DNA from: Plectrocnemia conspersa
Taxonomy: Eukaryota > Arthropoda > Insecta > Trichoptera > Polycentropodidae
Reading direction: 5' to 3'
DNA length: 64,000 bases
Assembly: GCA_009617715.1 (NCBI GenBank)
Contig: VTFK01000096.1
Span: 310,001 to 374,000, forward strand
The notes below the pieces were generated by a model. That model searched no databases, was not told the DNA's origin, and saw only the letters and a list, made by a program, of their open reading frames with translations. This document shows, piece after piece, positions 1 through 14,330 of this stretch (positions are counted from its first letter, which is position 1; every line of letters begins with the position of its first letter). Made by a program: the position numbers and the translations under genes.

Positions 1-1400
1 GACCACAGAGGAGGGAATTATTCTACATTTCAATACACTGTCCTTTAAATATTAAAAGTTTATTTTATTACTAGAAATCCAATCTGGGACCAGTTAATTC
101 AACTTAAAAAAATCGGTTAATTTAGTTAGATTTAAGAACTTTATTTAATAATATGATAGCTTTCCTAGTACAAAAAACTGGAGCCTTCTCCGAATGCACA
201 TTTTCAATAGTATGCTCTGTTTAAAATAACTCAATTACCACATGTATCTATTCCATAAAAAAGTATGGATAAGTATGGGCAAAGATTAAAAAAATGCGAG
301 TCATACTAATGCTATTCCAAAATTAAATACAAAACATAAAGACTATTCTAAAATTACAATTCACAAAATTAAGAATGCCGATAAATACATACTTTAAAAA
401 AATTAAAATAAAAAAATATAAAATTAAAGTAATTGTAACAAAATAAATTAAGGAGAAATACAAAAACCTTTTACAAAACTAGAAAGAGAAAAAGAAAAAA
501 ATACATAAATAATCAGGCTAATTTAGAAAGCTTAGGAAATATCTACTTATTTAAATAGCGACCTGGAACTATTGAAAATTGAATTTGCACATCTAAAGCA
601 GGATTTGTTTAGCATTATATATCTATGCTTAAATTTCAGTTTGGTTTTGTCGTAGTCGCCTATTTTAGAGATTAGTGTGGGGTTAAAAGGGTTAATTCTT
701 TGGTCTCGCGTAATACTTTTCGGTATGATTATGACATTGCTTTTTAATTGATGGTATTAAAAATATACTATGAAGATTTTTACGGATAGTATAGAAAGGC
801 GTAATTTATTATTTTTATTGAAAAATATGAATTACTAGTGTTAAATTTTAATGTATTGCTTTTCCAATCATTATTTTCCACGAGGATAAAAATAGACAGT
901 AATTTTTTAACGGAATTATTGGATTATTTTAAATCTAGTCTTTTTTATATAACGTTATTTTTTTGTTTTTAGAAAAAGCTGTATAATCTTAATCCGAAGC
1001 AACCAATTATTAAAATGACTAATTCTACTTTTGTAAAACGTCGTTTGTTCATGTGGGATTCGAACCCATGACTTTCATTATAAAACATTGAATAACTATT
1101 ATTAGGACAAAAACTATTAGTCAATATTTTAATGTCAAATTTGAAATGCAATTATTTTATATATCCATTTTGCATATAAACGTCAACCTCTGTGAACCAA
1201 TTAATTTATTTAGTGTTTTAAAAACCGAGCCAAATATTACTAGATTTTTGTTAATATGTACGTTTTTGTATGAAGTTGAAAAGTCGAAACGTACACGTTT
1301 ATATTACAGAGAATTCATGGTGTTAGTAATTAATTACATATATATTAGGTATTGAATTGCTATTAATATTATTCATCTTTTGTTTTAATATATTTATCTT
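1..1400. other. AT-rich spacer, no gene seen
   Basis: This stretch is AT-rich with many A and T runs and shows no coding pattern on either strand. The only recognisable item is a short tRNA-like promoter box near 1056, listed separately. It is probably intergenic or intronic DNA with unrecognised old repeat debris. Confidence 0.5.
1045..1110 (-). repeat. Possible tRNA-derived SINE remnant (B box only)
   Basis: Read on the minus strand, the sequence contains GGTTCGAATCC (complement of 1056-1066), an exact match to the RNA polymerase III B box found in tRNA genes and tRNA-derived SINEs. About 45 bases upstream on that strand there is only a poor A-box-like stretch, and a cloverleaf cannot be drawn convincingly. 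It is therefore more likely a decayed SINE head than a tRNA gene, and a chance match cannot be excluded. Confidence 0.25.
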
Positions 1401-4400
1401 GGATTGCTGGGAGCCGGGCTTAAGTGTTATCCACCGTTTCTCAAAACCGGCCGCTTATTGAATATCAATTAAGTTTTTATAAATGATCCGCGTTTTCTCA
1501 GAATCGTCAGTTTGGATTACAGGAAGTTCAGACTAGCGCCTAGCCAACACCGTTGCAGTCGAAAATGATTCACAAGGCAAACCGCTAATATTACTCCAGC
1601 ATTCGCTAATAATGACTAATTTGCGCACATAAAGGTGTTTTAATGATAGCCTTCGAGGTATCTCGAGATAAAATGTATTTTTGTTATGACGCCCACCGCG
1701 CGTCTACCGCGAGCGAGAGAGAGGAGACTCGCGTCGGTAATAATATAATGCCGTAGAAAAAAAAAAAATCTTATCATTTTTTTGCCGTCACGCTACACAT
1801 AATACCCGTCCATTACTACGGTGCGCGCGACCATAATTCGGGCATTTACATAAACGTCCGTATGTGCGCGTCCGCGGCGATCGATGCGATCTTTTGCACA
1901 CTTTGGCCGTTTCGAGATTTGCGCCCTTCCCCATGAGTCCCCGATCCCGCGGCCGGCGCTCCCTTCCCGGAAACGCGCCCTTGTACCCCGAAGGGATGTA
2001 AGTGACGTTTGATTTATACGTACGGGAAAACTTAAGGACGATTTTTTAGTCGCCCAATTTACCGCCACATGTGCTCGTAAAATGCAAAAGCTGCGGATGT
2101 TATTTATTTATTGCTGCGCTTTTTTGTTCATTATCCGTAAAAAAGCGTGGCGATGTTGCAGTTTTTTTCAATCGTCCCGTTTTTAAAATGTATCGCACAA
2201 ATTTCAACACGGTTCATACTCGTATTTTACGTTACGTTTACACATGTGACATTGAGTGCGCTCGTAATGGAGTCATTCGTTATTTCCAAACAATGCCGGC
2301 TTATAGGTAATAAATTTAAAGAATCCTCGAGCATTATTATACACGGACAGCGCGCGCGGGCAATATACCGAAAGTGCCTCGCTCGTCGACCTACCTTCGG
2401 TGCTGTATGGTTAATTTTAATTTATCGTTAAACGTTAATGGTTTTCTCTCTTTCTCGCGCGAGCGTACCGCTTTCCCCGGTACGTCCAGAATCGAATCCG
2501 CAAAGCTCCGGCGTATTTAGCGTTTGACAATGCGGATTCCAAAGGTTACGCGCTCAGTGGTAGTACATTGTACGTTCTACGTAGCGGACCGACAAAACGA
2601 CAACCGCCCACCGGCGGCCGTAGGTCATTCCGGGTATACACCCGGCTCGCATAATAATTATAGACTCGCTTTTCAGACTCGTCTGTCATTTAGCACGCCC
2701 CGATTTATGCCCTTTTTAGTTTTTCCAACGATAATGCTAATAAAAACTTGCTAAACTCGTTTCGCGCGACTGTTTTACTCTTAATTATCTCTCGCGAGCC
2801 GAGTGTATGTTTATGAACCGGCAGATTACTAAGTGACATTTCAAGTAATCGATACACGCATTGACAGCCTCAGATAAAACAGTTGTTTTGTAAAAAAAAA
2901 AGTCAAACGTAAAATATTTCGATCGTCTCTAATTATTGTTAACGGTCTCGCAGTCGTGTGAGAATGCTTCTATCGTGAGAAATTTTACGCTTTTATCCGT
3001 CCGTGGATTAAAAAGTTGCGAATGGGCAGGTTTCGCTCGTTCTCGATTCGTTTCGTTGTGTCGTGCGCGCGTTTAGAAGCCCGGACTCGCAGTATAACGG
3101 TTCGTTATTTAATGATACATTTAAATGCCCGGTGGCATTTCGAGCGACGAAAACCTTTTCATATATCACGAGACGGGGTAGACGTTTTTGTCTCGAGAGT
3201 TAAAAATGCGACGTCCCCTGACCCGAAACCTTATCTGCGTTCTTCACTATCGCTCAAATGGAGTAAGTGTGTCCAGTCGCTCGGGTCTTCACATAATAAA
3301 ATTTATTGTTGTCCTATTATGCTCTTCGATAACTCGTCCGCTCCGAGACAAAGGTTGTTCATCACGACCCAGTAACGTTATCTCGTCGCTGGTTTAACCT
3401 CGTGATCCACACATATGAATATAAACACGCGCGCCTCGGTATGTACGTTTATTTATGGAATGTAGAACAATTTTTCTACGTACAAATTCGTCCATTCACG
3501 CTTCGGCGTTAATAAATATTTATTATAGCCAAAGCGCACGAAAACTCCTTGTTTGTGATTTTTTTATTCCGATACGCGGAGCGCGTGATTTTCGCATGGC
3601 TAAAAACGATGGCGCCACAAATAAATTTTGAAACGGAGAAAGGTCGCAAAATCCCAGAAACATTTATCTTGCTCCGTACATGTGTCACGGGGGACTAGTT
3701 GTGAACCGTCGTCATGTAAGTAAGGGTTATGCATTGCTCAAAGTGCGGGGGTTGTTTGGACCGCGAACAATAAGAAATTACGTCGAGCCCTTTCGCCGAT
3801 TCAATTTCTCCTTCTTATATTTATTATACGAGTGTCGCTTTCGCCCGTCCGAGATATCGTCGGTCGCGAGCCAACGTTTTCGACGCCCTCGCGCCCCCTA
3901 GCCGCGGCGGGGGGCGTAATGGTGGTACTTAAGTAGGTGTCTACTGATGGGGAAGAGGGTGGGTTCGGAGATTGGTCGACACCTGCGGCTGGTCGATACA
4001 CACCCTCGCACGCCGCAAGAGTCTGGGACCACTTTCAGGTATCCATTGTGTTCTTACCCTCCGCCGTCTGTACGTACGCTGCTCCCTCTCTCGTTCACCT
4101 CCCCGTTGTGTTGCAGTCGGTCGAAATTTTCCTGCGATCGAGGCCCCACGGCTGAAAGAAGGCGGAATTTACGTGCGTTTCCTTTTTAACACTCCCTCTA
4201 TGGGTCGGTGCAAAGCAAGCGCGCTACCCGATCGAAGGTGCCGTAATTGGTGTGTTTTTATTACGCTTTGGATGCATATTCATTATGCGGCTAAACCACC
4301 GCGTGCACAACATAGGCTAGTGGTGTTTTTCCGCGAGAAAACAAACGTTTAATATCGATTTTGCGTGCGTCGAGTGTTTATTCGATGCATCTGATAAATA

Positions 4401-4440
4401 GTGCAAAAGTAATATACGCGATTGTGATTATGATCCCTTG
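1400..4440. other. CpG-rich non-repetitive block, no gene seen
   Basis: By eye this block is much richer in CG dinucleotides than the DNA on either side, with stretches such as CGCGCGT, CGAGCGAGAGAG and ACGTACG. An A run lies at 1757-1768. Several 60-126 codon reading frames are open on both strands. They overlap each other in different frames and lack splice signals or recognisable domains, so I treat them as chance. The block resembles old unique regulatory or intronic sequence. Confidence 0.5.
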
Positions 4441-4641
4441 ATATGGCTGATGTTTTTCGTGTAAAACACGAAAAAGCGATTCAGCGGACGTTTTATATTC
4501 ATACATGTATCAACTGAACTTTGACCTCCACTTTTCATTAAAAAAAATTGATATACCTACTCTGATGAATGATTGTAATTCACATAACCATTATTTTATA
4601 ATTATATAATTATTTTTTATGTTTATTGTATCTTATTGTAA

Positions 4642-4740
4642 TCTAGAAAAACGCAGGGAGCAAATCTTGGTCTAGTGCTGTTTCTTCTGTTCATAAATGA
4701 TGTAAACACAGCAGGTTTTACGCTCGAATTAAAAAAAATC
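4642..4740 (+). pseudogene. Non-LTR retrotransposon reverse transcriptase fragment
   Basis: Translated from 4642 the plus strand gives SRKTQGANLGLVLFLLFIND, a close match to the QGS-LGP-LLF-LFIND block of the palm region in non-LTR (jockey, R1 and CR1-like) reverse transcriptases. This motif lies just before the catalytic YADD motif in intact elements. Here the reading frame fades after roughly 30 codons, and I cannot find the YADD box downstream. No poly-A tail or target duplication is visible. It is a dead scrap of a LINE, too short to place in a clade. Confidence 0.75.
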
Positions 4741-4917
4741 ATCTCAGCAAGATGGATTAGATTAATTGTAGAAATGGACAAATTTAAAAAGCATTATCAT
4801 TATTTATAAAGCAATAACTTGCTAGATCTCTGATCTACTATCATGGAGTCCAAAAAAATCAATTCAATCAATTTCTTCTTTATCTAATGAATAGTCCAAT
4901 TCGGAATCGGACAAAAA

Positions 4918-4970
4918 AGCTGTCTGATTTACAGTGCTGCCAACTGGATCATCTTATACTATAACCATAT
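4918..4970 (+). repeat. Dispersed repeat family R, copy 1
   Basis: The sequence GCTGTCTGATTTACAGTG followed by CTGCCAAC and GGATCATC recurs at 14868-14960 and, on the opposite strand, at 52510-52620. This copy is the shortest and lacks the upstream half that the other two share. The family is probably the terminal part of an unidentified transposon. Confidence 0.6.
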
Positions 4971-5579
4971 GTGTTATTCGATTTTGCTTTAGTTAAAATA
5001 TCTGTAGACTGTGTTAAATTGGTGAAGTAGATTCCTGCTTAAAACAGTAACTATGTGATTATATATGATATACATAGTCAGATGGGCGTAACGAAATTCC
5101 AATATCGCCGTACAAAAAAAGTTCCATCTTCGTCTCCCGTTTTTAACCGATAACGATACCGACGCGAATCTGATATTCTCGTCTCCCGCATACAAATAGT
5201 TTAAAGGAAAAATTGTAGAAAATCTCTTAGCATTTTGTTTATTAAAAAAGCTTATATTTCGACGAATTGTATACGACACAGCATATTATAAGATGTGTGC
5301 CTAAATACTACATATCTAAACTTATCTTGACACTATTGTATGAGATAGATATCTTTTATAATTCATACTGGGAAGTTGTAGTTTTTTTAATTTCTTCATT
5401 TAAATAAAGATCTTATTTTTATGTATAAAAGTTATAAGTCAGTCTCTGTGTATTTATAAATAAATGACATTATCGTAATCAAATGTAAACTGCGATCAAA
5501 TGTAACGCGATCGTAGTTAAATGTAAATTGTTTATTTTTTTCATCGTTATTTTCAAATAAAAATATTGTTCTGGCGTTC

Positions 5580-8500
5580 ATAAATCATCGCGGTGGTTTT
5601 TGCAACGACATTTTTCATTCCATGTTTGTATTTTTATTTTGGCGCAGTGGTCGACCGATTTGTTTGCGAAATACACTCAACTGGACGGAGGTAGCGGGTC
5701 TGTTACTAAACGCACACGACAGGTTCCTCTCTCAGGTCACGCGATCCCTCTCTTGCGAGACTCCCCCTTTTCATGATTTTTTTCCTCCTCCGTGTGAATT
5801 TGTCAATCCGCGTCACCCCCGCGGCGATAGGTTTTCGCTTTTGCGATTTTCAGGTGTCGGCGCAAGGACGCCTAGGTGTGTCTCCCTCAAGAGCGGTGTA
5901 CGTGGAAAATGGTGTTTTAAATGCGGCGCTCGGTATTAATTATGGTATAATGAGTGTATGGTGGCTGTCGGTGCACCGGCGTAGTAATAAACGTTGCCTG
6001 CCCTATACTTACCGACTTATACACTAGCACTCTCGGACTGCATGCCATTAACCCTACAGCTACATTTTTCATTATACACCCATTATATCGCCGCGCGGAC
6101 GACTCGAACCCACACGCGGGCACCGCTTCACGTTTTCGCTTTCTCGAACATATCTTCTTCTGAATAACGAAATAAAAAAATCCGACAAGTAGCTATATCG
6201 ACACTTTGCGAAATATGCGCGCTGAAATGTCGAACCGAGATCGGTCGATAAAGCGGCCGTTTGAAAGCTGCTGCATTCGATCGTCGGAATTCCGCGTAAC
6301 GGCGTGCCTTTTATTAGTCTTGCACGCGTATTATCCCAACTGTATCTGTTGCTACTGCTGCGGCTCGGTTGACTTCATTTACCTGCTAAAAAACGATGGA
6401 AATGATTGCGCAATAATCTCGATCGCTCCTAATGAAATATGCTAGTTCTTCGATATTGAGCAATGTATTTCTTCTATGAATGTAATCAAATTCTTAGTTA
6501 TTTATGGTCATGCACCTCAATTTCAATATCATCAAGGATTATTTCATGCGCAATGAAAAGTGATAACATTATTGTATTTATTTTCTTGTAATAAATTTCT
6601 TAAAATAATAACATCATCATATTTTTATAGAAAAACTTTTTTTGTTTGAACTTCGATAAATAAAACATAATTTACACAGTCAACAATGCTCAATAACAAT
6701 CACGAATATTGTGAAAACACTGCTGATTTATAAAACAAGTCAATCTTGGAAGTGGAGCGTACTGATAATATTTCATATAATTTGCAATTAGTCATACGGC
6801 GTTGTTTGATGAGGAATTCATCACGCGCGTAGTCCCTAAAGTAGCTATTACAGAAGAATATTTGTCACAATTGTAGCGAATCGTACGAGCTCACACATCT
6901 TTGATTTTCGCCCACCCAAGGATGACGAAGAGGTTTTTTGTGCCCTCTCAAAGCTCTGGACTGCATCAGGGTTAGAGCGGCGCTTTGAAAGCAGCAGCAG
7001 ATGTAACTGAAGCTCGAGAGTGTACTACCGCGCGCGCGCGGGTGGTCCTCGACGTGTCTATCTTCCTTTTTTATCCCTGGGACGATTTTGCCAACGACCA
7101 CTTTTTCGGTGACGCATAAATTTCCCTAAATTCCACCCGGCGGCGAATAATCAGCGGGGACTTGCCCGCTACTACCGGGAGGGAGGACCGTCGTAAACAC
7201 TGCGCACTTTTGTACGGGTGACCTCACACAATTAATTATCCTACTTATTTTGCTCCGTGGCGTGTTTTGATATAATTTATAGCCGCGCGATTAATCACCG
7301 ACAGTGGGCCCGCTTGTAAAACGTTCGCTAGCGCTCCGATGCATTCGTCAACGACGTTTACCGAGAATCCCGAGATACACGGACGTTTGTCTGATGGCTG
7401 GTTGGTTATACATAGGTGAAGCGCCCAATTAGCCGGAATCCCTCGAAAGCTCGCTAACGTCACGATTTAATTTAGATATCTTTCGCTTTTATTAGATCTT
7501 GGAACAAAATGGTCGTTATGTTGCTTTATTGACTGGAGTACAATGTTAACTCGGTTAAAATGTGCCTTTATTTTGTGTCACTATGCCTTTTTGACATACA
7601 CTCAAAATTATGAATGTTTTAATTAATTTAAATTAAATTATTACTTTCTTTAATATCCAATAATGGGAACATTTGCTTATGTTGAAAGTGGATGCTCTTA
7701 ATTATTAACAATTTATGATGGTAATCTGTCTGAGCGACTATTTTTTCAACTCTGTCGGGGTTAAAGAACCTTCTTCGATCTTGCAGCGTTGAGATATTAG
7801 TGACGGACGTTTATACGAGCGAGATATAAATCTGGTCCTACTGTTTTATCGCGACATCTAAAAACAAATAGACTTTATCTGCCCGATCTGGAGTGAGCGG
7901 AGAGGCTGGGGCTACCTCATTAATTTGTGTATTTCTTAAAATACTGGGGCGCTCCTCGAGCCTGTCGGCCATCAGTCGAAACGGGAAAGAAAAAGAAGAG
8001 CGAGCTCACGTATTCCATACGTGTGCGTATACATACAATTTAATAAAAAGGCACTACAGCCGAATAGAAACGTCGCGCCCGTCTCCTCGCAGGAATGCTA
8101 CATTGATTGATTTGTTATTTTTCGTTTGACAATAATTTCGTGCGTGCGCGCGTCGTGTTTTTCTTTTTTTTCCCTTCCCATTCTCCGCCACTCGCATCTT
8201 CGTTATTATTTGATCGTCTTTCCGCTTTTTTGGCACGCGCAGACTTTTGCATGTGTGTCGATTCTCGTCGCCGTTAAGTACCCGCTACAAAGGCGCTGCT
8301 CGGTCGTGAATTCTACATGTCATTGTTGTTGTACCTACCGAGGTTGCAGCGTAAATTATTTAGATCGCATCGGTCGGCGCAACGTGCGAGGAGAGTTCGC
8401 GTTGAAATATTCAACGCGGTTAGCGTGTGCGATAGTAACGGACGAACAAAACATATCTGAGCTTTAAATAATTTAAATCACAAAAACGGTAATGACATCT

Positions 8501-8860
8501 CTATTCAGCCGCCGACTCCTCCGGAGGCAAAAAGCCACAATTTGACGCTCGTTTATATTTATGACGAAAGCGGCCATTTACGACAACACGAATTGTGCCT
8601 CGTGTCTTGCTTTGCGTTTCCCCTCTCCGTCTTTCTTCTGCGCATTGTTCTCTCGGCGGTTTATGGAAAGATAATGTCTTCATTGTGGCTGAGATGGTGG
8701 CGGTGCTGAGATCGGCGATGCGAATTTAACGATTGCAGCCGGGTCGTTTCGTTTTGGGCTTGATTCGACAGCTCAATCTAGCATTGTTTATGAGAAGTAC
8801 AAAAATACGCGGACGTTCGTGACGATTTGAGAATCTCATGACGCTAGTGCATATTCAATT
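5580..8860. other. CpG-rich blocks broken by short AT-rich gaps
   Basis: Three CpG-rich segments (about 5580-6440, 6780-7490 and 7740-8860) are separated by AT-rich gaps at 6440-6780 and 7490-7720. A (CG)6 tract lies at 7029-7040. Short reading frames of 60-113 codons occur on both strands but show no domain, signal peptide or splice-site support, so none is called. GACTCGAACCC near 6101 resembles a tRNA B box but has no partner A box. Confidence 0.45.
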
Positions 8861-9170
8861 TAAAATAACCTGATTAATTGGATACAGTGAAGCATATCGC
8901 ATTTTAACAAAGCTTATTTCTAAAATATCTAAAAACAGGAATAAATTTAATTTCCTCTTCAAAGAAGTGACATACATCACTAATATTATGCTTATGTCAA
9001 ACTATCTTAACTGTATGCCAGCACAAGTCCAGTTTGCAAGATATTATTCATTAACGGTATATACATATATTTTTCTAAATTACATATATATATGACCATC
9101 AATACAATATATAAATACCTTCGTATATGAGCATCCATATAAAAACTGCTCTTTAAAACTTTGACTGCCT
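8860..9170. other. AT-rich gap with short TA repeats
   Basis: This gap is AT-rich with several TATATA and ACATATATAT stretches around 9060-9110. There is no gene or recognisable repeat. Confidence 0.4.
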
Positions 9171-12100
9171 CTGGTGCATCGCGAATCGTACGCTCGGCGA
9201 GTAAAACGGGTTGCGAAAGCTCGACGGGTTAGATAAGCGGGTCGAATATAATATTATGTATATATGTTATTTACGTACATCGTATGGAATGTCAATTTGA
9301 TTGATATGTCATGTCCATACACTTAGCGGGACGTCTCTAATCAATGCTCTCTTCTGTCGGATTCCTGCGGAGGCCTCGTCGCTTGCTCACAACTTGTTTT
9401 GTCACAGCCATTTGCTTCCATCATACCGTCACGGATTTGTTTTAATTTTATACGCGCAACCGTACTGTGTACGGAGGTACTCTACTCGCGTGTGAACGTT
9501 TTTCGGTTAGCTCCCAACTAATAGTCGTTAATTATTGTTCGATGAATAATGTTTGCTTTTAGCTTCTAGTCTCTATGTCATTGCCGTCGAAAAGAGAGAA
9601 ATTATTAGCGCAATATCTTCTCGGTCGATGAATGAATGCGGGATGGACAATACGGCCTCCCACGATTCTGTGACTAATGTTAAATATTCTCGACGAGAGC
9701 GCAATTGCTTATTGTATTGTATAATCGACGAATATAGATTTCCCCCTGTTAATTGAATGTCAAAAGGGCGCGGCGCATGTTGTGCTATTATTATGATTTT
9801 GGTGGCAGGTAATGCTCGTGTATTCATTGTGCTATAAACTTCGTAGACGTCTCCCTCGTCCCAGATTACTCCGTGAATCGTTATTTATTGTTACGCGCGT
9901 TTCCAAAGTTGACGTGACGCGCGTTGTCGCAAAATTTTGACTTTAATTACAATCATCGCGCTGTCGCTGCCGCACAATGAATGCCTCATTTGCGCTGAGA
10001 CTAAACCGTATACGAATAGGTACACGCGGTCTTGAAACTTTAAAGGTTAATGGTAGAAAATTATTACTTTTCAATAAGAATTGGATCAAATTTTGTTTTA
10101 AATTATGCGTACAATTTGCAAGAACCTGAACAAATCTAGTCAATTTAGAGCGACTGACATTCGTTTAAATATGTATCGAAATGAGTGAATTTGCCACTTA
10201 CATTTCGCTAAAATTTTAAATTCTGGCTGTACTCCTCATGTAAAACGTACAGGAAAACAGCGTCGTTACATTGATTACTAATGTGTTTTTACATCAAGTA
10301 CAGTTCGAAATGATAGAAAACATTAAAAAAATATATGTATTACATACATATACTATATTATAGATTGAAGATAGTGTGGCAACTATTCCTAGACAGTTTC
10401 GGGGGTGTTTCACATTCGCACTCCTGGCACGTTTCGAATAACTTCAGCGCGTGAAAAAACGCCGTCGTCGCCGAGACCAATTTTCGTCCATTAACTCGGC
10501 GATTGTTGTTGTTGCGTTTTGAATTTTGATTTGTTCAAATTTAAATTTTCACATGTCAGAAGATGTACTTCATCTTCTTCGCAATTATTTTGATGCGTTT
10601 CGTTCCCACATTCTAATACTGTTGAAGTAGTAAGACGGTAGGTAAGCAGGCGTTTGAAATTATATGACGAACTCGCACTCCCTTCTTGTACTTTTTCTTC
10701 TCGTACCGTTCGCGGATAATAGGGAGCTCGTTAGGGAATTCGACGAACGGCGTTACACGCTTGATTTGCAATTAATTGCCGTCTATTCGATTCGTTTCGG
10801 TCAACGGTCACTTTTGAGCGAACGGGACGCGAAGAAGCCTCCGTCAATTTATGAACGAAGGTAATTGGCGTGTTAAATTGTTACGATCGAAACGTTAATA
10901 ATTAATCGACGCTGTAACACGCCGTTAACGTTTTCGTAAGAGTTAGATGTTCTTAGAGAGCTATGGTATCAGAAAACGATCGAAGTTATAACGATTCCAA
11001 AGCAACGAGTTTTCATGGTTTCATATCATATAAAATTACATCAATGTAAACAGCCTTCGATCAAAAATCGTTAATGAATCGGTGGGAGTTCTTTTTACAT
11101 ATAGCTTACCAAGCAACGTGTTAATTAATCATACGAGTTTTTGTACTAAATTTGTAATATAATATTTCAAATAATCGTGTGTGAGCTTTGCATATATGTT
11201 ATAATATTAAATGTACGTGTGTAGAAAGTATCAAATCCTCTGAAACAGCTCTTTTTCAGAGCGACGGTACATATTTATGGCTTGTTTCTTGATTTGTTTT
11301 CTAGCATTAACGTAAATGTACATATTTTACAAAGAAATGTGGCAATGCTGGACTTTACTGCATTAATTTTATTCTTGAGTAAGCCTTGAACGTTTTCATT
11401 GCACCTCTAAATAATGTGTCTGATACTCAGCAGGAAAAATGGGTTCTTACGTTGTGCCTCAATTTTGTGTCACCGCTCGTATGCAACGTTTATGAAACGT
11501 AATATTTACGGTCAGTGAAGTTTTCCCGCAAACTTTGTAAGGGTTCAACTTGGTGTCATCGTTGTTCGCCGGCCCAGTAACGAATTTGCGCATTTTTTTT
11601 CACCTCCCCGACCCATTCTCAGTTGTTTTAAAGCCAAATCGCTGTAACTTCGCGAGCGACGTTAACTTCGTTCGCAATGCTGATAAATCAACGTTTATTA
11701 TGCACCTGTGCATGTCAAAGTTTTATTAATCATGCGCCCCCCGTGTGTTTCATTTTTATTCGCCGCACACGAAAGTGTACCGCACGAGAGTGATCGATTC
11801 GGGAGACGCCTCTTTTGCTCGATTTCGTTGCAATTACACATATACACCGACGCGTTATTGCAGGCGTGTGTGTGTGAGGAAAAGTATCACCTTCGCCGCG
11901 ATCGGAGTCACCGTGAATGCCGAATGTAATTACAGATTCCATTGTTCGGTGCGGCGAATGTGATGGCTCGAGAGTGATGTAGAGGTTCGCCGTTGTGGAG
12001 GTATTGTTTTCGAACGCGAGAACGCTTCATTCAGCCTCGCCACTTTCCATCGGCGTTTTGTGGAGTGGCGAAAAAATAACCCATCGAGGAAAATAACGTG

Positions 12101-14330
12101 AAATGATTGTCAAGAGCTCGATAGTTATATCGATCGTACTCAAGTTGACTTTTAACGAGATATTCGTTGTAAATAGAGTAATAATTGAATCCACCAGAAT
12201 AATGCATTAATTAAGTGCATATAATATTTTACTATTGAAACAGTTTACATGTATGTATGTATATGCACTAAACTTTATTATAATACTGACGACGCTCAGT
12301 TTGAACTGGCGACAGACTGTAATTTGCTTTACTGGTCCTTCGATCCACCATCTAAGAACTGATACATCAAAATTGCGAAAAGTGGCATATTAACCAACTT
12401 TATAGACATTAACCTAGCATATAAAAATGATGCTAAAACATTTTATCAATCGCACTATTGAAGTACAAATAAACTTATGACTATATTTATACGCACACAC
12501 CTCTATGACTAGATACATATGTGAAGCGTCATATTGTTTTCCTTTAATGCAACGCCTGTTATCATACGATAATAATGGATATAGCTGCACCGCTTTTTGG
12601 TCGCGTTGTCTATTAATTGGAAACTAAATATTTAAACGTGCTTTCCGAGTCGTACGTTTCGTGATTGTCACAGCGATCCTTCTTGAATCTTGCACGAGCC
12701 GTGTAACCGGCCGCACATGTGCCTCTATGTACCCACTACTCGTTCATATATTATAAATATTTGTGTGTGTATATACATATATTATACACGCGCACGTCTC
12801 TACGAAGACGTCGGTGTCGGTCAGTCCGCCGGTGTTTTGATAAAGTATTTATTAAGGCACGAAGAGCGGATATCAGGTTATACGCCGGGGCAGGTCGCCT
12901 GGACACTTTTAAAGTGCAATTACACCGGAGGCTGCCTGTTCAATTATGAAAATTATGTTCCGGCACCGCGGTCGATTATAATTTCTGTGTATAAGCGCCG
13001 CCGCTGCTCGCCACCGTCAATTTTTAAAAGCCTTTCGTTAATACTCCCCAGATGACTAAATTATGTTTTAATAACGGAATTTTCGCTTAGCGGCCCATTA
13101 GGCGCAATTTCGTTGTAAATCGAATACATCTATTTCGTATTCATTACTTTGTGTTTCGCCTGGATCGGTCGTATTTAAAGGTCTAAATGCGTGTCCTAAC
13201 CTATCATCGGCGAACGCTTCGCAAATCGATAATTTATTTAAAATAATAATGCATATATTTAAAAAATCTCCCCTATATCAAAAATTATACGTACTTTCAT
13301 TTTCGAATTAAATAAGTAGTACTTACATTTTTTCGAATGGGCTATGTAAATTTATACATAATAAGTTCTTACATTATATTTCTAAATAATATATTGCCTT
13401 GTTCTTACATTGGGCTTTTGCCAAATTGTGTTTGAAAATCCCCAAAAAATACTGTTTTATTTAATACATAAATTAAAACAATGTGGCATTTTTACAATTG
13501 TATTATTTTTATACATATTCGCGTTTTTAATTTATATTATTTGCTTCGTCGACGTACATAGAATCGATATCGTTAATTACATACACTAAAGGCATGTTGG
13601 TTAAATTTATAGAAAAATGAATAATCGAAACTATACAGACTGTTAATTAAAATCCACGCACATTCGACGGCAAAAAATCTCTCATTAATACTAACAGCGT
13701 CGTTTGTTCGATTTTCATGATTATTCGCTCTCACGGTTTCATTTATGGATTATGATGCTGTCTGGAATATTTCATACTTATAACGCCTTTTCAAGAGTAT
13801 AACTCTTCCATAATGCTAGTAGGGATATGCGAGTAATTTTAATCAGTACTATTCGAGCGCGCAAATTTATTTTATGGCTTCCATTACGTTTGATTGGGAC
13901 CGAGGCAAAAACGAAAACGGAAAGCGATCGAGGGAGAACTCGGTGCCAAGAAGATTTTTATCAAATTTCAGGCACCGTAAATTCTCAAAAGAATAATATA
14001 TAATACCCACTCGCTCACAGAGCGTACGCGACGCTGCTTATATCCGACGCCCATTGTATTTGTATTACTCAAGAGTGTTGTTGAGTACTAAGTGAATCTA
14101 TAAATATGTATGCCACTTAAGCGCCGGTCCGAAAGGACCCCGAAGAAATTACGCCCGCCGCTGAATTCGATGCATACATTAGGCCGATTTAAATTATAAA
14201 AGGAGAGCGTTGTTAACTTTTTCATTTGCGAACAGAACGCAGAACAAACCGACAACTTCCCATTTAAATGGTTCCGATCCTGTAAAAACAACCGAGGGAA
14301 TTGACCGTAAAACATATTGAAAATTTCTAT
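9170..14330. other. Alternating CpG-rich and AT-rich unique DNA, no gene seen
   Basis: CpG-rich segments (about 9170-9960, 10380-11000, 11450-12150, 12600-13230 and 13640-14320) alternate with AT-rich gaps. The longest reading frames here, near 12690-13055, overlap each other in two frames and start in low-complexity TATATA sequence, so they are not convincing. AG followed by GTAAGC at 10638 could be a weak 5' splice site, but there is no pyrimidine tract to pair with it. Confidence 0.4.

Larger units (their letters stand above)
4440..5580. other. AT-rich repeat-bearing spacer
   Basis: This AT-rich interval separates two CpG-rich blocks. It holds a reverse-transcriptase scrap at 4642-4740 and one copy of a dispersed repeat at 4918-4970, both listed separately. 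The rest shows no recognisable gene or repeat. Confidence 0.5.

Noticed and set aside
6095..6110. GACTCGAACCC resembling a tRNA B box on the minus strand
   Set aside because: No A box at the right distance and no cloverleaf; CpG-rich chance match is likely.
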